DNA of 64,000 bases from UBA2377 sp964429385 (GCA_964429385.1 CAYSBR010000013.1:1-64000); one strand, 5' to 3'; shown: positions 7,962 to 16,887, counted from the stretch's first letter. Numbers and translations: made by a program. The notes: generated by a model not told the origin, from the letters alone.

Positions 7962-9620
7962 ATGGCTGATACTTCCGCTCCCTCTGCGCGACTGCTCTAC
8001 AACTGTGATTTCGGCGGCATGTTCTGGAATCCCGAAATGTGGCGGGTGGATCCCGACCGCTACACCGCGGGGGCCATTCATCGCTTCGTGGACAATCTGG
8101 CTGACCACGGGGTGGACACGTTGGTCATCAGTCCCACCACCAAGGTGGCCTGGTATCCGAGCAAGGTGATTCCGACCGTCCTCGACGGCTACCGGCGCGA
8201 TGACGCGGAGTTTTTCAAGGCGCGGAATCCCGACTGCTACTGGTTCCGGCCGGATTTTTTGAATTCCTATCTGGATCTCGCCGAGGCCGGGGTGGACTGG
8301 CTGGCGGAGGCGATCGCGGCCTGTCGCCGCCGGGGGATGGGCGTGTTGATCTCGGTGCGCATGAACGATCCGCACAATGGCGCGGACCTGGCTGATCCGC
8401 TGAATCCGCCCGAGCTGGCGGACTGCCGGCTGGGCGGCTGGAAGGCGCATCCGGAGAGCCGTTACGAAACGGGCACCTACGGGCTGGATTACACCCGGCA
8501 GGAAATGCGCGACTATATGTTCCGGATGATCCGCGAACTGGTGGAGGATTACGATGCCGACGGGGTGCAGCTCGACTGGCTGCGCGTGCCGGGCTGTTGC
8601 CCGGTGCCGGCCACGGAGGCGATGATCGAGATGATGACCGAGTGGACGGGCCGCGTGCGCGATCTCACGCAGGCGAAAGCGGCGCGCACGGGCCGGCCTT
8701 GCCGGCTGGGGCTGCGCATGCCGGGCAATTACCGGATGCTGCGCCACATCGGGCTCGATGTGGCGGCCTGGGTGCGGGCCGGGTGGATGGATTTCATCTG
8801 TCCGTCGAACTTCATGCAGACGTCGTGGACGATGCCGCACGAGCGGCTCCGCGAGGAACTGGGCGCGGATGTGACGATTTATGGCGTCACCGAGCTGGAG
8901 CAGAGTTTCATGTGGTCGCGGCGGAAGGGCGGTCCTATCTCCCGTTTCCTTGGGGCGCATCCGCGTGTATTGCGCGCCAATGTCGCGGGCAAGCTGGTGC
9001 TGGGGGCCGAGGGCATCGAGGTGTTCAACTTCTTCGTGGCCGATCTCTCTCGCCGGTTTCAGGGAGTGGATTTGCATGGCGTCTATCCCTCGCTGCGGAA
9101 TCTGACTGACCTGGAGGCGCTGCGCGGACAGGAAAAACACTACGCGCTGCCGGTGGCCGGGCGCTACTGCTGGGCGCCGCCGTTCGACCTGCCGGAGCCG
9201 TTGCCGGTCATGATCGAGCCGCAGGGGCGGCGGGAGTTTCGTCTGCCCATGTGCGCGGAACCCGCGGGGGCCGACCTTGAGCTGGTCATTCAAGTCATCG
9301 TGGAGCGGGGGGCGGGCCGGTTTGACGTGGGATTGAGTTTCAACGGCGACTGGCCGCGATTCAATGCCGGGGTGAGCGACGGGATGTTGTTTCCCACCGA
9401 GCTGCACCGCACCCATGTGCCGGAGCACGAGGCTTATGTCTTCACCCTGCCGGTCGGGGAAATCCGCGAGGGTTGGAATGAGATCGTGGTGTGCAACGGC
9501 GTGAGGGAAGGGCAGCCGCCGGCCGAGCAAGACGCGCAGACGTTCCGCGTGGTCGGTTTGGAACTGGCGGTCAGATCCGCGGCAAAAACAGAGGTGTCGT
9601 CATCGGGCCCCGTCGAATGA
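7962..9620 (+). CDS. Putative (beta/alpha)8-barrel glycosidase-like protein with C-terminal beta domain
   Basis: 552 residues from the ATG at 7962; there is an in-frame extension back to 7893, but MADTSAPSARLL is the natural start. No signal peptide. The first 370 residues look like a glycosidase-type barrel: YNCDFGGMFWNPEMW, HGVDTLVISPTTK, RRRGMGVLISVRMND, YDADGVQLDWLRVPGC and AGWMDFICPSNFM, with acidic residues at strand ends. The last 150 residues look like a beta-sandwich ending in FRVVGLELA. I cannot name a CAZy family. Distant similarity to GH10-like/COG1649 barrels is likely. It precedes a GH4 gene by 49 bases and is divergent from sugar-acid genes, so it probably releases or trims a sugar from a glycan. 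Confidence 0.7.
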   Translation: MADTSAPSARLLYNCDFGGMFWNPEMWRVDPDRYTAGAIHRFVDNLADHGVDTLVISPTTKVAWYPSKVIPTVLDGYRRDDAEFFKARNPDCYWFRPDFLNSYLDLAEAGVDWLAEAIAACRRRGMGVLISVRMNDPHNGADLADPLNPPELADCRLGGWKAHPESRYETGTYGLDYTRQEMRDYMFRMIRELVEDYDADGVQLDWLRVPGCCPVPATEAMIEMMTEWTGRVRDLTQAKAARTGRPCRLGLRMPGNYRMLRHIGLDVAAWVRAGWMDFICPSNFMQTSWTMPHERLREELGADVTIYGVTELEQSFMWSRRKGGPISRFLGAHPRVLRANVAGKLVLGAEGIEVFNFFVADLSRRFQGVDLHGVYPSLRNLTDLEALRGQEKHYALPVAGRYCWAPPFDLPEPLPVMIEPQGRREFRLPMCAEPAGADLELVIQVIVERGAGRFDVGLSFNGDWPRFNAGVSDGMLFPTELHRTHVPEHEAYVFTLPVGEIREGWNEIVVCNGVREGQPPAEQDAQTFRVVGLELAVRSAAKTEVSSSGPVE

Positions 9621-9669
9621 AGGTTTGCTGAAGCATGACGGACCGTTGAGCGGCTGGCGTGATCCGGTG

Positions 9670-11037
9670 ATGAACCCCGTGGAAATCAAAATCGCCTACA
9701 TTGGCGGCGGGTCGCGAAACTGGGCGCGTGACTTGATGACGGACTTGGCGCTTGCACCGCGGCTGCGCGGGCGGCTGGCGCTTTACGATATCGATCACGC
9801 GTCGGCGGTGAAAAACGCCGGCATCGCCCGGAGTGTCTTTGCCCGGCCCGAGGCGGTCGGAAACTTTCGCGTCAGCGCCGAGCGCAGGCTCACCGCTGCG
9901 CTCAAGGGGGCCGATTTCGTCGTCATCTCGACCGAGCCCGGCCCCATGACCATGCGTTATGCGGATCTGGAGATTCCGGCGCGCCACGGGGTCGTGCAGC
10001 CGGTGGGGGATACGACGGGGCCGGGCGGTTTCATGAGGGCATTGCGCGCAATTCCGCAATACCTTGGGTTGGCGCAAGCGATCGGCGAGCATTGCCCGGG
10101 GGCCTGGGTCATCAACTACACGAATCCGATGACACTCTGCACGGCGGCGTTGCATGTCGGGTTTCCCGGGATCAAGGCCTTTGGCTGCTGCCACGAAGTC
10201 TTTCATGTGCAGGAGCGGCTGGCCGGCTTGGTGACCGGCTGGTTCGGGGTGGAGCGACCGGCCCGGCAGGAGATCATCCTTGATATCACCGGGATCAATC
10301 ACTTCACGTGGGCCACCGCGGCCAGTTGGCAGGGGCGGGATCTATTCCCCGGGTTGGCGAAGCATGCGGCTGCGCCCGCCCGGTTTCGCGATGCCACCGC
10401 CATCGCCCTTGGGCACAAGCGGCGTGAGGAGTGGTTCACCAGCCCCGGGTTGATCGGGCTTGATCTGTTTCGTCGCTACGGCGCGCTGGGGGCCGCGGGT
10501 GACCGGCACTTGGCGGAGTTTGTGCCCTGGTATGCCACGAGCGAGTCGCACCTGCATCGCTGGGGGGTGGTGCTCACGCCCTATGCCTGGCGGTTGCGCC
10601 GGGCTCGGATGAGGGATCACTCGCTGGCTTATTATGCCCGGCGCGGCCTGCAACGCAGCAACGAGGAAGGGGTGCGCCTGATCGAGGCTTTACTCGGATT
10701 GGGCGACCTCGATACCAACGTCAATTTCCCCAACCGGGGTCAGGTGGAATCCCTGCCACTTGGCCATGTGGTCGAGACCCACGCGCAGTTCCGGCGGGGC
10801 AGCCTCACCCCGGTGGTGGCGCGGCCCCTGCCTGCTGCCGCGGCCGCACTCGTGCGCCGTGTGGCCGAAGTGCAGGCCTTGGTTTTGGAGGCCGCGCGCA
10901 CTCGTGACACGGACCGGGCGTTTGCCGCGCTGCTGGCCGATCCCCTGATGCACCTGCCGGTCGATGATGCCTGGAAGATGTTTGCAGCCATGTTGCGCCA
11001 TTGCCGCCGGCAACTGCCGGGTTGGCGATGCCCATGA
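9670..11037 (+). CDS. GH4-family NAD(+)/Mn-dependent glycosidase
   Basis: 455 residues from the ATG at 9670; a TTG 15 codons earlier is possible but would start before the Rossmann strand. Motifs in order: IKIAYIGGGSRNW (NAD fold, GGGS at 12-15), NYTNPM at 149-154, GCCHE at 172-176 with the metal-ligand Cys-His, and GINHF at 208-212. These define GH4, whose members cleave alpha- or beta-glycosides by transient oxidation at C3 using NAD and Mn. Subgroups include alpha-glucosidases, alpha-galactosidases and alpha-galacturonidases. The subgroup here is uncertain. It is the second gene of the plus-strand arm of the carbohydrate locus. Confidence 0.92.
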   Translation: MNPVEIKIAYIGGGSRNWARDLMTDLALAPRLRGRLALYDIDHASAVKNAGIARSVFARPEAVGNFRVSAERRLTAALKGADFVVISTEPGPMTMRYADLEIPARHGVVQPVGDTTGPGGFMRALRAIPQYLGLAQAIGEHCPGAWVINYTNPMTLCTAALHVGFPGIKAFGCCHEVFHVQERLAGLVTGWFGVERPARQEIILDITGINHFTWATAASWQGRDLFPGLAKHAAAPARFRDATAIALGHKRREEWFTSPGLIGLDLFRRYGALGAAGDRHLAEFVPWYATSESHLHRWGVVLTPYAWRLRRARMRDHSLAYYARRGLQRSNEEGVRLIEALLGLGDLDTNVNFPNRGQVESLPLGHVVETHAQFRRGSLTPVVARPLPAAAAALVRRVAEVQALVLEAARTRDTDRAFAALLADPLMHLPVDDAWKMFAAMLRHCRRQLPGWRCP

Positions 11038-11583
11038 TGTGGCGCCTTTCAGAAAGGAGATGGCATTTTGCAGGGACAACGAAGACAATGAAAAAGGAGG
11101 GCGCCCCGTCCCTCTGCGATCTCCCGCGCAAAAGCTTTCATTGTGCCAACATCCTCTTCCCCTTGGCTTTGGGTCGCGGCGCGTCGAATGGCTGCCCAGA
11201 CTGTGATCGAACTCGAAACGGCAAAATCGAATTGAAAAACTTCCCTCTCTAGGAGCGAAAATCTAGGTCAATTTCAGATGGTCAGGGCAGTATGGAAACG
11301 AACGGTTTTGTCTGATCGCGCACGCCGATTTGATTCTTTTGATTCGCAGTCGGCATCGTGCGGAGAGATGAGCCGGTCGCGCAAGAATCGCAGGGACAAG
11401 TGGCGATTGACCTGAGCCTGAAAAACTGGACACGAAAGGTCAGAAAATAAGGCGATAAGTGGTCACAATCCTGAAAGAAAAGCGCTACATCGACAAGCCG
11501 GCGTCTTAAGGTGCGCCCCAAGCCTGAACGCGCTTTCCGATTGGCATTGGCGTGTGGTTTCGCCACTACATGCGCCGATCACC
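11038..11583. other. 546-base intergenic region with no recognisable gene
   Basis: Between the GH4 gene and the secretion operon. The base composition is less GC-rich than its neighbours. Short open frames exist on both strands (for example 11282-11566 minus) but none has family features or a convincing start. It may hold decayed coding sequence. It must contain the promoter of the secretion operon. I see no tRNA, no strong terminator and no clear transposon end. Confidence 0.6.
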
Positions 11584-12141
11584 ATGCTGCGGATGCCTTT
11601 CAGATCGAATATCGGCCTGCTGGCGGGAAGCCTGCTCCTGGCGGCGGGGCTGCACGGGCAGGGGGCGTTGCTGGAAAGTCTCGTGAGCAATTCTCCCTTC
11701 GCTTCGCCGGCCTCAGCGGCGCCGGCCGCGCCCGCGCCGGCGAGCGCGCCGCTGGAGTTTCGCGGGGTCTTCGCCGACGGCGGGGAGTATTTTTTCAGCA
11801 TCTACGATCCCGCCGCGCGCACCTCGCAATGGGCCAGCCTGAACGAGTCCGGCGACGACTTTACGCTGCGCAGCTACGATGAAAGCAAGCAGACGCTGGT
11901 GGCCGATTACCAAGGCCGCAGCTTCGTCCTCGCGTTGACGAAGGCGCCGGTCATGGCCACGGCCGCCTCGGCGCAGAAGCCGGCGCCGCCCGGCCCCCAA
12001 CCGCCGCCGCAGGTCCAGCCCACGCCCAGCCCGCCGGACGAAGCCTCGCGCCTCGCCGCCATCGCCGACGAAGTCCGCCGCCGCCGCGAGTTGCGCCGCA
12101 ACGCCGCCGCGGCCAACGTGCGTCCGCCCAACCCTCCCTGA
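11584..12141 (+). CDS. Type II secretion operon leader gene, GspC/PilP-like
   Basis: 185 residues from the ATG at 11584 (ATG at 11593 also possible). One N-terminal hydrophobic helix (IGLLAGSLLLAAGLHG) is followed by an Ala/Pro linker, then a compact beta-like region with LEFRGVFADGGEYFFSIYD, WASL and LVADYQGRSFVL. A Pro-rich stretch and a basic Arg-rich C-terminus follow. The small beta domain after a single membrane helix and linker resembles the homology region of GspC, or PilP, which joins the inner-membrane platform to the secretin. The call rests largely on position: it is first in the operon, three bases before gspG. It is not identified by strong motifs. Confidence 0.6.
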   Translation: MLRMPFRSNIGLLAGSLLLAAGLHGQGALLESLVSNSPFASPASAAPAAPAPASAPLEFRGVFADGGEYFFSIYDPAARTSQWASLNESGDDFTLRSYDESKQTLVADYQGRSFVLALTKAPVMATAASAQKPAPPGPQPPPQVQPTPSPPDEASRLAAIADEVRRRRELRRNAAAANVRPPNPP

Positions 12142-12144
12142 TTT

Positions 12145-12570
12145 ATGCCCCCCGCCCGTCTCAATGCTTTCACCCTGCTGGAAATTCTCGTGGCGCTCGC
12201 GATCATCGGCCTGCTGGCCGGCCTCGCGATCAGCAACAGCGACCGCATCTTCGGTCAGAGTCAGGAAGCGGTGGCCCGCGTTTTCGTGCGCGATTCGCTG
12301 AAGACGTCGCTGGTGCGCTACAAGATCGACCTGGGCGACTATCCCTCGACCGCCGAAGGCATCGCGGCGCTCATCACTCCTCCGGCCAACAAGGCCGAGC
12401 GCTGGCGCGGACCCTACATCGAAGCCCCCGGCAATCGCGTCCCGCTCGACCCGTGGGGCGAACCCTACCGTTACCGCTATCCCGGCACGCGCAACCAGGG
12501 CGGCTACGATCTCTACTCGCTCGGCCCCGACAAGACCGAAGGGACGGAGGACGACATCGGCAACTGGTGA
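12145..12570 (+). CDS. gspG: Type II secretion major pseudopilin GspG
   Basis: 141 residues. Class III signal with FTLLEILVALAIIGLLAGL, including the glutamate at mature position 5. The C-terminal region is typical of GspG: GDYPSTAEGIAAL, then PLDPWGEPYRYRYPG, then YDLYSLGPDKTEGTEDDIGNW, the calcium-binding and conserved C-terminal region. The protein forms the shaft of the pseudopilus in the periplasm after cleavage by the prepilin peptidase. Oddly, the residue before the cleavage site is Ala (LNA/FTLLE), not the usual Gly. Confidence 0.95.
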   Translation: MPPARLNAFTLLEILVALAIIGLLAGLAISNSDRIFGQSQEAVARVFVRDSLKTSLVRYKIDLGDYPSTAEGIAALITPPANKAERWRGPYIEAPGNRVPLDPWGEPYRYRYPGTRNQGGYDLYSLGPDKTEGTEDDIGNW

Positions 12571-12576
12571 GCCGCC

Positions 12577-13083
12577 GTGTTCGCGCGTTCATGGCAGCTT
12601 CCCAAGTCCGGCCGCCGCGGCTTTACGCTCGTGGAGGTGCTGCTGGTGCTGGCGCTGCTGGTGTTGTTCGCCACGCTGCTGCTGCCCGGCGTCAACTCGA
12701 TCCTCCGCGAAATCAACGCCCGCGGGCCGGAGCAAATCCTGAGCACGGTTCTGCTCGCGGCGCGCAGCGAGGCGCTGGCATCGGGCCGCACGGTCGAGCT
12801 GCGCTATGAGGCCGAGGAGCGCCGCTTCTGGTCCGAACCCGCGGCCATCAAGGCCGATCCGCTGCCCGCCGGCGTGCGGCTCGACCTGCTGCCGCCGGCC
12901 ACCGGCGCGACCGTGCTGCTCGGCGGCGAGCTGATCGAAACCGGCGCCTTGCCTCGCATCCGGTTTTTCCCCGACGGCACCTGCGATCCCTTCCGCGTGC
13001 GCCTGCGCGAAGGCGCCCTGCCGCCGCGCCTCTTTACGGTCGATCCCTGGACCTGCGCGTTAAGCCTCCTGCCGCAACCATGA
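12577..13083 (+). CDS. gspH: Type II secretion minor pseudopilin GspH-like
   Basis: 168 residues with GTG start at 12577; no in-frame ATG lies near. The prepilin motif is RRGFTLVEVLLVLALLVLFA with Gly at -1 and Glu at +5. The remainder has the N-terminal helix and a beta-rich C-domain with ARSEALASGRTVELRYE, which fits GspH/FimT. Minor pseudopilins cap or extend the pseudopilus. It lies six bases after gspG and overlaps gspI by four bases (ATGA). The H assignment is by order and motif and could be another minor pseudopilin. Confidence 0.85.
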   Translation: MFARSWQLPKSGRRGFTLVEVLLVLALLVLFATLLLPGVNSILREINARGPEQILSTVLLAARSEALASGRTVELRYEAEERRFWSEPAAIKADPLPAGVRLDLLPPATGATVLLGGELIETGALPRIRFFPDGTCDPFRVRLREGALPPRLFTVDPWTCALSLLPQP

Positions 13084-13526
13084 CGACCGTCCTGCGCCGC
13101 GCCGGATTCACGCTGCTCGAAGTGCTGGTCGGCATCGCCGTGCTCGCGCTGGCGGCGGTGGTGCTGGGCGCGGCCTATGTGAACACGCTGCACGCGCATC
13201 ACGCGGTCGCGCACCGCGCCGCCAGCGGTCATGGCGTGGAATACCTGCGCGAAGCCGTGCTCAACGAACCCGAGCGCGGCCAAGTGGAGCAGGGGGGCTG
13301 GCTCAACCTGCCGGGCCACCGTCAACTGCGATGGGAAGCGCGGGTCGAGGAAGCGGCGGCGCCGGACCTTTTCAAGGTCACGCTCCGGGGCCGCATTACC
13401 GGGTCCGGCGACGACGAGACGTTCGAGCATACGCTCATGCTCCTGCGGCCCACCTGGTCCGACTCCGCCAAGCGGGAGCGCCTGCGCGAAATCTGGCAGC
13501 GCCGCCGGGAGGCGGCGGGGCGATGA
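13080..13526 (+). CDS. gspI: Type II secretion minor pseudopilin GspI-like
   Basis: 148 residues. Prepilin motif RRAGFTLLEVLVGIAVLALA. The body is short, with an alternating beta pattern (RQLRWEARVEEAAAPDLFKVTLRG) typical of GspI. It begins within the stop of gspH and its own stop overlaps the gspJ start, which indicates translational coupling. GspI forms the pseudopilus tip with GspJ and GspK. Confidence 0.87.
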   Translation: MTTVLRRAGFTLLEVLVGIAVLALAAVVLGAAYVNTLHAHHAVAHRAASGHGVEYLREAVLNEPERGQVEQGGWLNLPGHRQLRWEARVEEAAAPDLFKVTLRGRITGSGDDETFEHTLMLLRPTWSDSAKRERLREIWQRRREAAGR

Positions 13527-14161
13527 AAACGAAATTCCTCCGCCGCGGCTTCACGCTGCTCGAAACCGTGCTGGCGGTGGCGTTGCTGGGGGCGCTGCTG
13601 CTGGCCCTGAATTTCTTTGTCTTCTCCATGGTGGAGATCTGGGGAGGCGGGGCCGAGCGCCGGTTGTTTGAACAGCATGTGCGGGCGGTGACACGTGAAG
13701 TGGAGACGCTGGTCAGAACCGCTGTGCTGCCGCCTGCGGCGGAGCCTGCCTTGTTTGCGCGGGAAATCCGTTTGGCGGATGGCCGCCGGGATACTCTGCC
13801 AAGTTTCACCCTGGTCAGGGGGAGTCCGCGTTTGCCTTGGGCGGAGACGGCGTTGCCGGAGGTGGTCTGCACGCTGGCCGCGCAACCGGGGAGCGGTCTG
13901 GTTCTTTACTGGCAGTCGCGTCTGGAAACGGTATTCGAGGCGGCGGAGCCGCGGCCCTGGGTGATGACGCCTTGGGTTACCGCGATGGTTTACGATTACT
14001 TTGAGTCGGGCAACTGGCGCGAAAGCCCCGGCCTGCAGCGCGACCGGCAGGGGGAATGGCTGCTGCCGGCGCGGTTGCGTCTGCGCTTCGAGCACAATGG
14101 CCTGAGCGCCGAGACCAGCGTGCTGCTGCCGACCACGCCGGTGCTGCTCCCGCATTTTTGA
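13523..14161 (+). CDS. gspJ: Type II secretion minor pseudopilin GspJ-like
   Basis: 212 residues from the ATG at 13523, which overlaps the gspI stop as ATGA; longer upstream readings are out of keeping with the signal. Prepilin motif LRRGFTLLETVLAVALLGALLL. A large beta-rich domain follows (RLFEQHVRAVTREVETLVR, LVLYWQSRLETVFE, WLLPARLRLRFEHNG). Length, order and the position before a GspK-type gene support GspJ, part of the I-J-K tip complex. Confidence 0.85.
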   Translation: MKTKFLRRGFTLLETVLAVALLGALLLALNFFVFSMVEIWGGGAERRLFEQHVRAVTREVETLVRTAVLPPAAEPALFAREIRLADGRRDTLPSFTLVRGSPRLPWAETALPEVVCTLAAQPGSGLVLYWQSRLETVFEAAEPRPWVMTPWVTAMVYDYFESGNWRESPGLQRDRQGEWLLPARLRLRFEHNGLSAETSVLLPTTPVLLPHF

Positions 14162-14162
14162 A

Positions 14163-15221
14163 ATGAGACCTTCGCAGCAATCGCCGTCAGCGCATACGGG
14201 CCGTCAGGGCGCGGTGATTGTGATGGTGTTGGTCACCCTGGCGCTCGCCGCGTTTTTGCTGGCCGCCTTCATCCAGCGCTCCGGCACGGAATTGCTGGCG
14301 GATGCGCGGGCCGCACTGCATCGGGAACTGCGGGCCGAGGCTTATTCGGCACTGGAAACCACTTTGGCGGTGGTGGCGGCCGACCGGGCGCGCTTGGGCG
14401 TGATTCATCGTCCCGATCCAGACTGGATTACGGCTGTGGCGCAGGCGGGTTACGAACCTGCCTCCGGGCGCGAACTGGAATTGATCATCGAGGATGAGTC
14501 GGCGCGTATTTCGCTGCCGCAGGCCGGTCTGCCGGTTTTGGAAGCGGCATTGACCGACGCGGGGCTTGGTGTTTCCCAAGCGGAAGAGGGGGCGCAGCTT
14601 TTGATGGCCTGGATGCAGCCGGCAGGCGGCGGTCGCGATGCAATAACTCCGGACTATGCGCGACACGATCCGCCCTATGCTTCGGCGGGACGGCCATTGT
14701 TGGATTGGGGTGAGTTTGCCGCACTGGAGCGGGGGCGGGGCCTGTTTACCGACGAGGAGGGCCGTCCTGCCGAGGCCATGCGGCGTTTGCAGCGGGACTT
14801 TTCATTGCAGCGTTTTGCCCGCTCCAATCTCTGTACAGCTTCGGAAGCCGTGCTGCGCATCATGGGCGTGGGGTCGGGGGAGATTTCTGCCTTGGTCGGG
14901 CGACGGGCGCAGCTGCAGGCGCAGAGGGATATGGCCGGCTGGCGTTCGTTGTCGGATGTGGTCGGCCCGGTCGGCTCGGCCCGTTTTGACACGACGGTTT
15001 CGGCCCTGAGGATTCTGGTCACGGTGCGGCAAGGGAGCGTGGCGTATCGGTTGCGGACGATCGTCAGCTGGGAAGGAGCGGCGGCGGGAGCACGGTCGCA
15101 GTCAGGCCCGGCAACCTCCGGCGCCGCGGCGGATGAGCGCAAAAGAATCGACTATCCCTTTGCCATCTTGGAACTTCGCGAGGACCTCGAAGCCCCGGAA
15201 CCGTCCGATATAGAACCATGA
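14163..15221 (+). CDS. gspK: Type II secretion tip pseudopilin GspK-like
   Basis: 352 residues. The N-terminal segment QGAVIVMVLVTLALAAFLLAA follows a Gly-like cleavage region and lacks Glu at +5, as is usual for GspK. A large soluble domain follows, with LIIEDESARISL, ALLDAG-like ALTDAGLGVSQ, and LLDWGEFAALERG, features of the GspK saposin-like and alpha domains. GspK is the largest minor pseudopilin and caps the pseudopilus. It begins one base after gspJ and overlaps gspL by four bases. Confidence 0.85.
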   Translation: MRPSQQSPSAHTGRQGAVIVMVLVTLALAAFLLAAFIQRSGTELLADARAALHRELRAEAYSALETTLAVVAADRARLGVIHRPDPDWITAVAQAGYEPASGRELELIIEDESARISLPQAGLPVLEAALTDAGLGVSQAEEGAQLLMAWMQPAGGGRDAITPDYARHDPPYASAGRPLLDWGEFAALERGRGLFTDEEGRPAEAMRRLQRDFSLQRFARSNLCTASEAVLRIMGVGSGEISALVGRRAQLQAQRDMAGWRSLSDVVGPVGSARFDTTVSALRILVTVRQGSVAYRLRTIVSWEGAAAGARSQSGPATSGAAADERKRIDYPFAILELREDLEAPEPSDIEP

Positions 15222-16357
15222 CTCCGCGTGATCCTGCACTGCCTGATACGGCTGCCGCTCCCCTGTGGCTGCCCGCGGAGGCGTTTTATGTGCGGCGTCA
15301 GGGGCTGGATTCCACGGTTGCCGCCGATGCGCAGGTCGAGCTGGCGCTGGAAGCGGGGGCGCCGTTTGCGCTGGAGCAACTGTTTTTTGGCTACCTAAGT
15401 GCTCCTGCTGGTGGAAGTGCGCTGTTGTTTGCGACGCATCGCCGGTTGTTTGCGGGCGAGGATTGGGCGGACGCGGTTGCCGTATTGCCGGCGTTTTTGC
15501 CGCTCGTGCTGGACTTTCCTTCAGGCCCCCGGGTGCGCGTATGGCATCATGGAGCCGGGCTGACTGTGGCAGTCTGGAGCGGGGCGGATCCTTTGCCGGA
15601 CTTGATCTTGTCGCGTAAGATTGGGGCAACGAATGTTGAGGAGGTAAGGGCGGATCTGCTCGCGGAAGCGGAAGGCCGGCTGGGGCGTGTGGCGGGAGTT
15701 GTTGAGGAATTTGCCGGGGCCGTAAAAATGCAGGTCCGCAGGCGCGAACAAGGCTGGGATTTTATCCTGCCCGGTGCCGGTGCCACACCTGATTTGCATA
15801 CCAGTGCGGGGACGGCTGTTCTGCTGCCCGCGGATGTGCGTGATCGGGCGGTGCGGCAGGCCTGGCGCGATCGGCAGCGCCGGAGTCGGCTGCTCTGGCG
15901 CGGTTTTGCGCTCAGCGTTGCCGCGTTGGTTCTGGCCGGCCTGCTCGAACTGGTGGTTTTTACCGGCGGGCGGTTGCTGGCCGGCCAGCGTCAGGTGCTG
16001 GCCGACCAAGTGCCGACGGTGCAGCGGATTGAGGCGGCGCAAGCCTTCGGGGGACGAGTGGAGGAGCTGGCGCAGAGGAAGTTCCGCCCTCTGGAAATGC
16101 TGGCGGTGATCAATGCGGTGCGGCCTGATTCTGTGCAATTTCTCCGCAGTACGACCCGGGGGCCTGACACTCTGGAGATCGAGGCCCAGGCGCGGGATAG
16201 TGCCGGAGTCGGTGCGTATGAGAACACCCTGCGCTCCCACGATGCGCTGGCGCGGGTGGAGATGCGCGACCTGCGCCTGCGGGATGGGCTGACCACGTTT
16301 CAGCTCACCGTGGTCTTCAAGCCGGATGCCCTGTCCGGGAAAGGGGAGGGCTTGTGA
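15218..16357 (+). CDS. gspL: Type II secretion GspL-like inner-membrane protein
   Basis: 379 residues. The N-terminal 220 residues are cytoplasmic and of mixed alpha/beta type. One membrane helix sits at about 226-246 (LLWRGFALSVAALVLAGLLEL). A periplasmic part follows, with a helix and a small alpha/beta domain (FRPLEMLAVINAVRPDSVQFL, then TLEIEAQARDS, then FQLTVVFK). That layout, cytoplasmic actin-like domain, one helix and a ferredoxin-like periplasmic domain, is GspL/PilM-PilN-like. It couples the GspE ATPase to the pseudopilus platform. Sequence motifs are weak, and the call rests on topology and operon order. Confidence 0.75.
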   Translation: MTPRDPALPDTAAAPLWLPAEAFYVRRQGLDSTVAADAQVELALEAGAPFALEQLFFGYLSAPAGGSALLFATHRRLFAGEDWADAVAVLPAFLPLVLDFPSGPRVRVWHHGAGLTVAVWSGADPLPDLILSRKIGATNVEEVRADLLAEAEGRLGRVAGVVEEFAGAVKMQVRRREQGWDFILPGAGATPDLHTSAGTAVLLPADVRDRAVRQAWRDRQRRSRLLWRGFALSVAALVLAGLLELVVFTGGRLLAGQRQVLADQVPTVQRIEAAQAFGGRVEELAQRKFRPLEMLAVINAVRPDSVQFLRSTTRGPDTLEIEAQARDSAGVGAYENTLRSHDALARVEMRDLRLRDGLTTFQLTVVFKPDALSGKGEGL

Positions 16358-16887
16358 GAAAATTTTTCCTGAGCCGGACCGGTCGTGAGCAGGGATTGAT
16401 GCTGGCATTTGCCATCCTGGCGGCGGGAGCCTGGCTGATGGGTGGCGTTGCCCGGGCGCGGGCACTGGCCCAGGACTGGGGGCAGGTACGGGCGGAACGG
16501 GAGGCCCAGCAACTCTGGCTTGAGCACGAAGCCGGGATCACGACCCGGGCTGCCGCCGCGGCCGAATTACTTGATCCGAAAAAGACCCTGAACGGCCCGC
16601 GTCTGGTCGCGGAATTGAATGTGCTGGCTACGGAAGCCGGCCTGACGGCGGAAGTGACCGGCCTGCGCACCGAGCCTGCGGGCGATTTCACCTTCCATTC
16701 GGTGCAGGTGAACTTCCGGCGGGTGGAGATGCCTGTACTGATCCGGTTTTATCGCGCCTGTGTGGAGCGCTCCCCTTATCTTGGCTTCGAGCGTCTGTCG
16801 CTGTCCACTGACCGCGGCGCTCCCGGTACGCTTAACGCCACCTTTCAGGTAATAGCGGCCGAGTTGTCCGTCGATCGCGGCGACTGA
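16354..16887 (+). CDS. gspM: Type II secretion GspM-like inner-membrane protein
   Basis: 177 residues with GTG start inside the gspL stop (GTGA). Short cytoplasmic stretch, one membrane helix (GLMLAFAILAAGAWLMGGVA, about 15-34), then a helical region and a ferredoxin-like domain (FTFHSVQVNFRRVEMPVLIRFYRA, then FQVIAAEL). This is the GspM/PilO plan; GspM partners GspL. It is the last gene of the operon. Downstream is the tRNA-Ser on the other strand. No gspN or gspD follows. Confidence 0.75.
   Translation: MRKFFLSRTGREQGLMLAFAILAAGAWLMGGVARARALAQDWGQVRAEREAQQLWLEHEAGITTRAAAAAELLDPKKTLNGPRLVAELNVLATEAGLTAEVTGLRTEPAGDFTFHSVQVNFRRVEMPVLIRFYRACVERSPYLGFERLSLSTDRGAPGTLNATFQVIAAELSVDRGD

Noticed and set aside
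7821..9530. A 569-codon minus-strand frame opposite the barrel protein gene
   Set aside because: Pro/His/Arg-rich with no recognisable fold. The plus strand reads as a well-formed soluble enzyme.
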